NCBI GenBank assembly: GCA_023414355.1
Contig: JAEZOB010000046.1
Location: 62,001 to 126,000 of the forward strand
Direction of reading: 5' to 3'
From: Bacillota bacterium
GTDB lineage: Bacteria > Bacillota > Clostridia > Lachnospirales > Lachnospiraceae
DNA: 64,000 bases
In this document: in pieces, positions 50,283 through 57,868 of the stretch
How the letters are laid out: each line of letters starts with the position of its first letter
Numbering within the stretch: position 1 is the first letter of the stretch
The notes under the pieces: model-generated
Databases searched by the model: none
Told to the model about the DNA's origin: nothing
The model's input: the letters and a program-made list of their open reading frames with translations, nothing else
Translations under genes and position numbers: made by a program

Positions 50283-51005
50283 TTAGAGATTCGTTAGTAT
50301 GAGGGAAATGCCTGACAGGATCAGTAAAATAATGACAATCCTCCTGATCCGTTTTTCTCCTGTTTTTCCAGACAGATATCCTCCCACAATCAATCCAAGA
50401 AACATAAACGGCAGTAAAAGCAATGCATGTCTAAAGATAGCCAGACTGAAGATCCCTGTCAGGGAATACAAGATAATACGAAATGTATTCTCAATCAGGA
50501 ATACGGCGCAGATGTTGCCGCGAAACTGTCTCTGATTCTCAGTCGTTCTGCTGATATAAGCAACCAATAGCGCACCGACACCGAAAAGTCCGCAGAAAAT
50601 GCCGGATATCACTCCTATGAATGCCAATGCAAGCTTCGACTGCTTTCCAGCCTTATTTCTCTTCTCACGCAATAACAAATCAATCCCACTGAGAATGACA
50701 ACAAGGCCGAATAACACTTTCAAGAAGCCGGCGTTCCCATGCTTTAAGAAAAGCATTCCGGGGATGATACCTGCCAGCACAAGAAGGGCAAGTGGTATGC
50801 AGACCTTTGGCGAAATTTCCTTTCTCTCCTTCCATACAATATAAATATTCGATGGATAACCCACCAGGAGTTCCATCGGAGTAATATTAATATTGTTAGC
50901 TGCAAAGCTCATAATCGTACCAAAAATCAGGGTATTAGCAAAGCCGCACATTCCCTTGATGATGAAAGCACATAATACAGCTATGATTTCTATCGTTAAG
51001 TTCAT
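50283..51005 (-). CDS. TauE/SafE-type sulfite/organic anion exporter family
   Basis: A 240-residue protein with about seven or eight hydrophobic segments. The start ALCAFIIKGMCGFANTLIFG and the mid-protein GVISGIFCGLFGVGALLVAYISR match the two paired GG-x-G repeats of TauE/SafE permeases. Substrates in the family include sulfite, sulfoacetate and others; the substrate here is unknown. GAGGAT precedes ATG 51005. Confidence 0.85.
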   Translation of the reverse strand: MNLTIEIIAVLCAFIIKGMCGFANTLIFGTIMSFAANNINITPMELLVGYPSNIYIVWKERKEISPKVCIPLALLVLAGIIPGMLFLKHGNAGFLKVLFGLVVILSGIDLLLREKRNKAGKQSKLALAFIGVISGIFCGLFGVGALLVAYISRTTENQRQFRGNICAVFLIENTFRIILYSLTGIFSLAIFRHALLLLPFMFLGLIVGGYLSGKTGEKRIRRIVIILLILSGISLILTNL

Positions 51006-51422
51006 AATTCTTTATCCTCTTCTGCTTATTTGTCTGCCTAATTATTTATAACCCATCGAAACAGATTTCGCAACAACAGATATCCTTCATCAAGCTACTC
51101 GATTCTGCCCGGGATCAGACGATAACAGAATGTGGACAATCAACTTCTTCAGGATATCCACCTTACCGGTACCCGGGACCAGGTATATCGAATTCTGATA
51201 AAGATAGTGTTATTACTGAATTTGTTACCGGAAATACTTATTGTCTCAAGCAGTCAGTTGTATTAAAATAAGCGTGATAGATAATCGTTATTCTATAATA
51301 CCTTAAAATTTTTTTAAAATATTGAAGATATCACAAGGACTCCTTCGTTCTAGTCTCATGAACAGGTAAGCGGGCAAGGCTTATGATGAAAACACGCATA
51401 GATGCGTTGGAATGGAGGAACC
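51006..51422. other. Intergenic region before the small peptide and sigma-factor genes
   Basis: 417 nt. A TATAAT at 51294-51299 lacks a good -35. A short ACGCAT/ATGCGT dyad lies near 51397. I found no c-di-GMP or other known riboswitch fold. Confidence 0.4.
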
Positions 51423-51548
51423 ATGAAAAAATTCTTTAGATTTGTTGCTATTATTATCGTGTTTCTGCTTTCCTTCACCTTATTTCGTAAGGTGGCAGCA
51501 AAGCTTAAACTTAAGCATTCCAAAAAACGTATGGCAAAGTTGTCATGA
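51423..51548 (+). CDS. 41-residue membrane peptide
   Basis: MKKFFRFVAIIIVFLLSFTL is followed by a very basic tail (RKVAAKLKLKHSKKRMAKLS), a single-pass topology with the tail inside. GGAGG (51415-51419) is a strong ribosome site 3 to 4 nt upstream of ATG 51423. It is below the length of ordinary gene finding. It lies 73 nt before the sigma-factor start, same strand, and could sense or tune the membrane system encoded there. That is inference. Confidence 0.6.
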   Translation: MKKFFRFVAIIIVFLLSFTLFRKVAAKLKLKHSKKRMAKLS

Positions 51549-51621
51549 AACTAAGATTTGTTGAAGACATTTCATCTTTAGTTTCGTTATAATTATCGAA
51601 GGGTGAAGGGAGGCGGAAAAG

Positions 51622-52137
51622 ATCAATACTGAACAGTATTACGAATATCTGATAGATAAGTATCAAAACTTAATATTCTCGATCTGTTATAAAATTGTAA
51701 AAGATTATTTTGATGCAGAAGACCTTGCCCAAGAAACCTTCCTTTCCGCTTATAAGCATCTCTCCACCTTCGATCGGCAATACGAGAAAGCCTGGCTGTG
51801 CCGTATCGCCACCAACAAATGCCTTGACTTCATCAAGCGGGCAGACCGCCAGAGTATACCAACAGAAGATGAATATTTCCTGACACAAAAGGATAAAGAG
51901 CCCTCTCCGGAGGACAATGTATTGGAAAATGAGGTGAAGCGGCAGCTTTCTGAAAGATGTAGTAACCTCAAATCACCCTATCGAGAAATAGCATTTGATT
52001 TTTTCTACCGGGAATTGACTGCAGCAGAGATCGCTGAAAATACCGGTAAAAATCTGAAGACAGTCCAAACCCAGATTTACAGGGCTCGGGCCATGTTACA
52101 GAAAACGTATAGAAAGGGGGCTATTTTAAATGAATGA
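51622..52137 (+). CDS. ECF-type RNA polymerase sigma factor, apparent AUC start
   Basis: A 171-residue sigma factor. Region 2 is YEYLIDKYQNLIFSICYKIVKDYFDAEDLAQETFLSAYKHLSTFD with the AWLCRIATNKCLDFIKR helix; region 4 is LTAAEIAENTGKNLKTVQTQIYRARAML. The first ATG in frame is at 51922, after region 2, and a stop lies at 51604. Between them no ATG, GTG or TTG is placed to start region 2. ATC at 51622 has AGGGAGG (51607-51613) 8 nt upstream and is the best start. The gene overlaps the anti-sigma gene by 8 nt. Confidence 0.85.
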   Translation: MNTEQYYEYLIDKYQNLIFSICYKIVKDYFDAEDLAQETFLSAYKHLSTFDRQYEKAWLCRIATNKCLDFIKRADRQSIPTEDEYFLTQKDKEPSPEDNVLENEVKRQLSERCSNLKSPYREIAFDFFYRELTAAEIAENTGKNLKTVQTQIYRARAMLQKTYRKGAILNE

Positions 52138-52630
52138 CAAACAACATATCTGCGAAGACGATTTTGACTTATTTCTACAAGGCCGTATGGATCAGAACCA
52201 AACCCTTGCTTTCTTAGAACATATCGGAGCCTGCAACTTTTGCGCGGACCAATTAGAGGTCCATATGGTTTCGGATATGCTTCCTGCCCCCAGAAATTTT
52301 AAAGATGATCTGCTGACAGCAACCAAACGTCCGGAGATACAGCTCGCAAGAAAGGCACAGGAGACATCTAAGAAGATGCAGCTTCTCTTCTACAGCCTAA
52401 AAGTCGGAACAGCCGCAGCCGGAGCACTTCTGCTTCTATTTCTGACCATGAATTTTACCGGTGTGCAAGGACTGCCGAAGGAACAGCTCGATGTGAAATG
52501 GAATGATAACAACTTTTCCCTGACCGATACGCTAAGGGATAACATGTATAAAATGAGTGATAATATGTTGGATTTTTCTAACAACATCATTAATATGGAG
52601 GTAATTAAGAATGATAAGAAAGAAAAGTAG
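52130..52630 (+). CDS. Membrane-bound anti-sigma factor
   Basis: A 166-residue protein. HICEDDFDLFLQGRMDQNQTLAFLEHIGACNFCADQL holds the His-x3-Cys-x2-Cys of zinc-binding anti-sigma (ZAS/zf-HC2-like) domains. A single hydrophobic segment (about 88-105, VGTAAAGALLLLFLTMNF) follows, then an outer tail. It would hold the upstream sigma factor at the membrane. Its start overlaps the sigma gene by 8 nt (coupled translation). Its end overlaps the next gene by 20 nt. Confidence 0.85.
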   Translation: MNDKQHICEDDFDLFLQGRMDQNQTLAFLEHIGACNFCADQLEVHMVSDMLPAPRNFKDDLLTATKRPEIQLARKAQETSKKMQLLFYSLKVGTAAAGALLLLFLTMNFTGVQGLPKEQLDVKWNDNNFSLTDTLRDNMYKMSDNMLDFSNNIINMEVIKNDKKEK

Positions 52631-53171
52631 TTTTTTAACCTTTTGTTTTTCCCTGTTACCCGGAGCAGGACAGATGTATATGGGTTTCATGAGACGGGGA
52701 GTCAGCCTGATGGGAGTCTTCTTCCTGTTGGTATTTGCATCGACTTGGTTAAATATCGGCCCTTTGATGGCAATCGCACCAATTATTTGGTTTTATGCTT
52801 TCTTTGATACACATAACCTGCGCGCCATGCCGGATGACGAGTTCTACGCCATGGAGGATAATTATATAGCAGTTCCCGAGTTCTTCAAGGAAAAGGCGGG
52901 CAAGCTTCAGGATAAATACCGCAGTGCAATCGCAGCGATATTAATCATCATTGGTGTATGTAGTCTGTGGAACAATGTATATGATCTGATCGAAGGCTCC
53001 GTACCGTGGTTTATTGCAAATGCCGTTTATAAATTTGGACGTTTTATCCCTCAATTACTAGTCAGTGCATTAATCATCGCTCTGGGTGTATATCTGATCC
53101 GCGGTAAGAAGAAGGATCTCGATAATATTGAGAAGGATCGATTCCTTGATGACAAAGGAGGCTTATCCTAA
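52611..53171 (+). CDS. TM2-domain membrane protein of the sigma operon
   Basis: A 186-residue protein. The TM2 signature LLPGAGQMYMGFMRRGVSLMGVFFLL is at about 15-42, then further hydrophobic segments (WLNIGPLMAIAPIIWFYAFFD, AIAAILIIIGVCSLW, FIPQLLVSALIIALGVYLI). The function is unknown. Gene overlap on both sides shows it is part of the sigma/anti-sigma transcript, so it is likely a target or sensor partner. GGAGGTAATTAAG precedes ATG 52611. Confidence 0.8.
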   Translation: MIRKKSSFLTFCFSLLPGAGQMYMGFMRRGVSLMGVFFLLVFASTWLNIGPLMAIAPIIWFYAFFDTHNLRAMPDDEFYAMEDNYIAVPEFFKEKAGKLQDKYRSAIAAILIIIGVCSLWNNVYDLIEGSVPWFIANAVYKFGRFIPQLLVSALIIALGVYLIRGKKKDLDNIEKDRFLDDKGGLS

Positions 53172-53479
53172 TGGGGAAAACACATAAAGTCGGGACCTTA
53201 ACCCTGGGTGGAATGCTGATTACCTTCGGTATCCTGTTCCTGCTTCGTATCTTTGTCAATACCATCAGCTATGAATTTATATTCCATTTGTGGCCGGTTG
53301 TCTTTATCTTCCTCGGCATCGAGATACTGATTGCCAATTTTAGAACAAAAGAAACTAAGCTTGTTTATGATACTACCGCAATTGTCCTGATTGTAATTCT
53401 TTCTGTATTTGCAATGGGCATGGCAGCCGTGGATTACTGCATGGATGTAACGAATTCACATCTGTCAATCAACTGGTAA
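53171..53479 (+). CDS. LiaI/LiaF-like (DUF5668-type) membrane protein
   Basis: A 102-residue protein with hydrophobic segments LTLGGMLITFGILFLLRIFV, LWPVVFIFLGIEILIANF and TTAIVLIVILSVFAMGMAAVD. The GGMLITFGILFLL and HLWPVVFIFLGIEIL pattern matches the transmembrane part of LiaI/LiaF-type envelope-stress proteins, without the outer toast-rack domain. It starts by TAATG overlap with the previous stop. An envelope-stress role for the operon is plausible. A terminator follows. Confidence 0.78.
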   Translation: MGKTHKVGTLTLGGMLITFGILFLLRIFVNTISYEFIFHLWPVVFIFLGIEILIANFRTKETKLVYDTTAIVLIVILSVFAMGMAAVDYCMDVTNSHLSINW

Positions 53480-53583
53480 CAAAGATCAGAAAGGCTGTTT
53501 GTTCATCTGATCCTTCAATGTAAGCCTACCCCATGTCGGTTTTACCGACATTCTCCCACTTTTGAATATAGCCCTAATGGGCA

Positions 53584-53611
53584 CCCCTCGAAGAAATTCG
53601 AGGGGTTTTTT
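53584..53611 (+). terminator. Strong terminator of the sigma operon
   Basis: A 9-bp perfect stem, CCCCTCGAA with a GAAA tetraloop (53584-53605), is followed by T6. A separate 7-bp ATGTCGG hairpin at 53533-53551 precedes it. Confidence 0.92.
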
Positions 53612-53640
53612 ATTGGGAAACAAAGATGTAGGTATTGAAG

Positions 53641-53782
53641 TTTGTGTGGAAAGGGTACCACTATCTTTTGAGATTTTTTCGCTATGCTCGCACCGGCCCG
53701 CCCTGAATGAGGCAGGGCGCTGCCGACAGGTGCATAGCTCCGCATAAAAACTCGCAAGATAGTAGTACCCCTTCCGCACAAA
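53641..53782. repeat. Long imperfect inverted repeat (142 bp hairpin)
   Basis: The arms read TTTGTGTGGAAAGGG...CTATCTT from the left and the near-complement from the right. Inner GCTATGC segments align, and a perfect CGCCCTG hairpin (53699-53705 with 53713-53719) forms the tip. It is GC-richer in the middle than the surroundings. It fits no gene; the 53783-54009 remainder shows only the Ku ribosome site. Confidence 0.8.
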
Positions 53783-54009
53783 CCTGAAGGTTATGATATT
53801 TGTTTGTTCCCTTTTTAACCCCTACGTAGTAGTGGAGCGTCCGCTCGTGCTTTTTGCCGCGTTAATTGTGTATCAGCATTATTTATTATTATATTTTTGA
53901 TATCTGGTGAAAACCCTATAATATAGTTTGGGTATGTTTTGGGGCGGTGGATGGCATAATAAGCGAAAAAGAATTTGTCTAAAAGATAAATTTCTATGGA
54001 GGTGGGCAT

Positions 54010-54834
54010 ATGGGTGTATCTCATAAGGGTGCTATTTCGTTGGGGTTATTATATATTCCGGTGGGACTATATACGACAACACGGGATAATGACGTGAAAT
54101 TCAACCAGCTTTGCAAGGATACCAAAGAGCGAGTCAGGTATAAAAAAATCTGCCCCAGCTGCAATAAAGAAGTAAAAACCGAGGATATCATCAAGGGCTA
54201 CGAATACGAAGAGGACAAGTATGTGCTTATGACCGAAGAAGAGATGGAGAGGATTAAGACGAAGAAAGATAAGACTATTCACATCCTCCAATTCGCCAAG
54301 CTTTCTGAAATTGACTCCATTTATTATGAACGTAACTACTATGTCATCCCGGAGACCGGAGCCGAGAAAGCCTTTGAGTTACTTCGGTCCTCTATGTACG
54401 GAGAGCAGAAGGTAGCCTTGGCAAAAACAGTGATCGGCACAAAAGAGAATCTGATTGTCCTTTATCCAACCAAGGACGGTATGATTGCTAAGACACTTTT
54501 CTATCAGGATGAAATCGTTGCCGTCCCTAAGCAGCTTCCCTCTGTTGAGCTTACAGATGCTGAGATCACCATGGCAAAGACTCTGATTACTTCTATGACT
54601 GCACCCTTTGAAGCGGAAAAATTTAAAGATGAATATCAGGAGCGGCTCCGAGATGCCATCTTGCAGAAGATCCACGGAGAGGATATTGTCGCTGCCGATA
54701 CCTCTGCTCCGAGTAATGTGATTGACTTAATGGAAGCACTTCAGAAGACGTTGGCTATGTCACAAAAACCAGGAATAACAAGCTCAAGCAGTCCTTATGA
54801 TACCTCTGATCGAAAGCTGAGTGGTACGGCATGA
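54010..54834 (+). CDS. ku: Ku protein, DNA end-binding
   Basis: A 274-residue bacterial Ku that binds double-strand DNA ends as a dimer in non-homologous end joining. The beta-barrel core begins SHKGAISLGLLYIPVGLYTTTRDNDVKFNQLCKDTKERVRYKKICPSCNKEV; the CPSC with the earlier Cys is a usual insert. KYVLMTEEEMERI and the ring-forming YYVIPETGAEKAFELL are typical. The C-terminal tail is short and Ser/Thr-rich, so it may lack a lysine-rich extension. GGAGGTGGGC precedes ATG 54010. It overlaps the ligase gene by 4 nt. Confidence 0.92.
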   Translation: MGVSHKGAISLGLLYIPVGLYTTTRDNDVKFNQLCKDTKERVRYKKICPSCNKEVKTEDIIKGYEYEEDKYVLMTEEEMERIKTKKDKTIHILQFAKLSEIDSIYYERNYYVIPETGAEKAFELLRSSMYGEQKVALAKTVIGTKENLIVLYPTKDGMIAKTLFYQDEIVAVPKQLPSVELTDAEITMAKTLITSMTAPFEAEKFKDEYQERLRDAILQKIHGEDIVAADTSAPSNVIDLMEALQKTLAMSQKPGITSSSSPYDTSDRKLSGTA

Positions 54835-55772
54835 TGGATTTATTCGAAGAAAAAAACATCAAACCAATGTTGATTTCGGAAATGATGCAGCCCTTTAATG
54901 ATCCCGAGTGGATCTATGAGCTGAAGCTGGACGGTATCCGTTGTATAGCATATCTGGATGGTGAGACTGAGCTGCGTAATAAAAGAAATGACAGACTGCT
55001 CCCGAAGGTACCGGAGCTAAGTTCTATCCATGAATTTACCAGGGACCGTTGTATTCTGGACGGCGAACTGGTCATCCTCCGCAATGGTGTACCGGATTTT
55101 TTTGAACTTCAGCGAAGAACTCTGACCACCAATCGGCTAAAGCTTCAGCTATCCTATGAAAGCTATCCTGCAAGCTTTGTTGCCTACGATATCCTCTACC
55201 TTAAGGACACCGCCCTTCTCGGGCTTCCTTTGATCGAACGTAAAAAGCTTCTGAGTGACACCATTTCCGAAACTCCCTCTCTCGCTATCAGCAGATTCCT
55301 TCCTGAGAGGGGGATTGAACTCTTTGAAGTCGCTAAAGCACAGGGTCTGGAGGGCGTGATTGCCAAGAAGCGCGACAGTAAATATTATCTTGATAAGCGT
55401 ACTAAGGAATGGATTAAATTCAAGTTTCTCGCAGATCAGGATTTTATCGCATGTGGTTATATCGTAAAGGAAAAGGGAATCACCAGCATCATTCTCGGCC
55501 AATACAAAGGAAATGAATTAATTTACAGGGGACATGTGACACTTGGTGTGAGATTTGGAGATCTAAAAAAAGCAGAAACCATGGTCTCTTCTCCCTTTCG
55601 ATCAGTTCCACACGGTAATGAGAATGCTATATGGCTTAAACCCTCCCTAGTCTGTACTGTCCAGTATATGCCAAATGAGAAAGGGATGCTTCGTCAGCCT
55701 GTATTAAAAGGCTTTCGTGAGGATAAGACTCCTTCTGATTGCATTCTGGATCCTTCCTATACTAATAGCTAG
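54831..55772 (+). CDS. ATP-dependent DNA ligase, NHEJ type
   Basis: A 313-residue stand-alone ligase domain like the central part of LigD. The nucleotidyl-lysine motif I is YELKLDGIRCIAYL (KxDG) near residue 30; motif III is CILDGELVIL; motif IV is EGVIAKK; motif V is WIKFKF. The OB-fold C-terminal part holds IILGQYKGNELIYRGHVTLGVRF. The polymerase and phosphoesterase domains of full LigD are absent. ATGA overlap with Ku shows co-translation. It seals breaks held by Ku. Confidence 0.9.
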   Translation: MMDLFEEKNIKPMLISEMMQPFNDPEWIYELKLDGIRCIAYLDGETELRNKRNDRLLPKVPELSSIHEFTRDRCILDGELVILRNGVPDFFELQRRTLTTNRLKLQLSYESYPASFVAYDILYLKDTALLGLPLIERKKLLSDTISETPSLAISRFLPERGIELFEVAKAQGLEGVIAKKRDSKYYLDKRTKEWIKFKFLADQDFIACGYIVKEKGITSIILGQYKGNELIYRGHVTLGVRFGDLKKAETMVSSPFRSVPHGNENAIWLKPSLVCTVQYMPNEKGMLRQPVLKGFREDKTPSDCILDPSYTNS

Positions 55773-55828
55773 AAAGTTTACTCCGAGACAAAATCAAAGA
55801 AATTATCGAAGTAATTTATGTACTTTTA

Positions 55829-55857
55829 TTGACATCTGGAATATTTAGGCGTAATCT
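55829..55857 (+). promoter_or_regulatory. Sigma-A promoter of cstA
   Basis: TTGACA (55829-55834), 17 bp, TAATCT (55852-55857). The leader would be about 109 nt. Confidence 0.6.
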
Positions 55858-55972
55858 GATTTTGGCTATATTAATATAAAGTGATAACCGAATAACGTAT
55901 TAACTCACTAAAATATATTAATATAACTACAATACAATAAAGTGCTCCGAACAGAGCATGAGGAGGAAATGT

Positions 55973-57730
55973 ATGAACATTTTAGTAATTGTTGGGTGTG
56001 GGATACTGCTTCTAGTCATTGCGTATCTAACCTACGGAAAGTTCATCTCAAAGAAAGTATTTGAACTGGATAACAAGAACGTAGTCCCTTCTGTTGAGAT
56101 GAAAGACGGTGTTGATTTTGAACCGGCTGATGCCAAATATCTATCCGGACAGCATTTTTCAGCAATTGCCGCTGCCGGACCGGTCACCGGACCTATCATT
56201 GCAGGGACGACCTTTGGCTGGCTACCTACTTTTATCTGGATCATTATTGGCAGTGTATTTATCGGCGGTGTACATGATATGGGCGCTCTTGTGGCCTCCA
56301 TACGCCACAAGGCTGCCAGCATCGCAGATACCATGAAAAGCTATGTTTCAAAGCGAGTCTGGATACTGTTCAATATATTTATCTTCTTTTCTCTGGTTAT
56401 GGTTATCGTAGCTTTTACTGATATTACTACCTCTGCCTTTGTAAATGCGGTTGAAATAGGTGACGGCAAATTCGTAGGCGGTGGGGCAACTGCTACTTCT
56501 TCTATTCTTTATCTGCTACTCCCGGTTATGATGGGCTTTTTATTAAAATTTACAAAGATGAAGCTCAGTGTAGCAACTATCATCTTCCTTCCCTTAGTAG
56601 CGGTCGCTATCTGGGTAGGTCAATACATACCCTTTAATCTGCAGGAAGTATTAGGACTGGCTTCTGCAGGGGATGCACAGAAGATCTGGAACTTCATCAT
56701 TATCGCTTATTGTTTCATCGCCGGAATCGTACCTGTATGGGCACTTTTACAACCTCGTGGTCATCTCGGCGGTTATTTCCTATATGCAACACTGATTGTA
56801 TCCTTCATTGGCATCATCTTTGGCGGATTTGATGTTCAATATCCCGCTTTTGTTAATAACTTTGGTGATAAAAGCTTCTGGACACCGATGTTCCCTATTC
56901 TAGTTATCACGGTGGCCTGTGGTGCCTGCTCCGGCTTCCACAGCCTGATCAGTTCCGGTACTACCTCTAAACAGCTGGCAAAGGAAACCGATGCGAAACC
57001 AATCGGTTATGGTATGATGCTTGCAGAGGCAGGTGTTGCACTGATTGCACTTTCAACCGTTATGATGCTGCCTAAGGGAGACGCCATTCTCACGAAATCC
57101 CCGAACTTCATCTATGCAAGCGGTCTTGGTTCTTTCATGCAATTAATCGGAATCAACAAAGCGTTCGGTATCTCCTTCGGTTTGATGGCATTCACTACCT
57201 TTGTATATGATACTCTGGATGTGTGTACAAGGCTTGGACGCTTCATCATACAAGAACTCACCAATTTAAAGGGTTGGGCCGGCCGAATCATATCCGCACT
57301 TCTGATTGGAGGAATTCCGTTACTTCTGATGTCCATTAAATTAACTGATCCGGAAGGGAAACCGGTAGCGATCTGGAGTTTGTTCTGGAAGACCTTTGGA
57401 GCCTCCAACCAGTTGTTGGCAGGACTTGCATTAATCGGTATCACCGTATGGTTACAACGCACAGCCAAAAACAGAAAGGTTTGGATCGCGACAATGCTTC
57501 CTTCCATCTTTATGTTTGTAATGAGTATCTGGGCTCTGATCAATACCTTTAAATCTTATACCATGAAGGATGGGGCCTGGGTTATGCCTACAGGAACCAA
57601 TATTATCGTTCCGATCATGTGTACAATCTATGTGATACTTGCCATCTGGGTTGCCATTGAATCCGCTCCTGTTATCATAAAAAATGCTGTAGGAGCTTCA
57701 AAAACAGAATCGAGTGTTACCGAAGTATAA
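55973..57730 (+). CDS. cstA: Carbon starvation protein A (CstA), peptide/pyruvate permease
   Basis: A 585-residue polytopic permease. The CstA signature starts PADAKYLSGQHFSAIAAAGPVTGPIIAGTTFGWLP near residue 45, followed by about 14 hydrophobic segments (HDMGALVASIRHKA, ACGACSGFHSLISSGTTSKQL, GFGISFG-like core). Known members import peptides or pyruvate under carbon limitation. AGGAGG at 55961-55966 with 6-nt spacing selects ATG 55973 over 55958. A strong terminator follows at 57751. Confidence 0.92.
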   Translation: MNILVIVGCGILLLVIAYLTYGKFISKKVFELDNKNVVPSVEMKDGVDFEPADAKYLSGQHFSAIAAAGPVTGPIIAGTTFGWLPTFIWIIIGSVFIGGVHDMGALVASIRHKAASIADTMKSYVSKRVWILFNIFIFFSLVMVIVAFTDITTSAFVNAVEIGDGKFVGGGATATSSILYLLLPVMMGFLLKFTKMKLSVATIIFLPLVAVAIWVGQYIPFNLQEVLGLASAGDAQKIWNFIIIAYCFIAGIVPVWALLQPRGHLGGYFLYATLIVSFIGIIFGGFDVQYPAFVNNFGDKSFWTPMFPILVITVACGACSGFHSLISSGTTSKQLAKETDAKPIGYGMMLAEAGVALIALSTVMMLPKGDAILTKSPNFIYASGLGSFMQLIGINKAFGISFGLMAFTTFVYDTLDVCTRLGRFIIQELTNLKGWAGRIISALLIGGIPLLLMSIKLTDPEGKPVAIWSLFWKTFGASNQLLAGLALIGITVWLQRTAKNRKVWIATMLPSIFMFVMSIWALINTFKSYTMKDGAWVMPTGTNIIVPIMCTIYVILAIWVAIESAPVIIKNAVGASKTESSVTEV

Positions 57731-57750
57731 AATGATTCACGCAATAAAAT

Positions 57751-57793
57751 ATCGGGGTGCAAGAGTTAACTCTTTACCCCGATGTTTTTTATT
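57751..57793 (+). terminator. Strong terminator after cstA
   Basis: ATCGGGGT (57751-57758) pairs with ACCCCGAT (57776-57783). An inner AAGAGT/ACTCTT stem completes it. GTTTTTTATTT follows. Confidence 0.9.
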
Positions 57794-57868
57794 TATGACA
57801 AGTGTAACAGTTTTCTGTTTCATCTTGGTTATATTGGATCTATTTTATTTATATTGTATTGCTATTCA

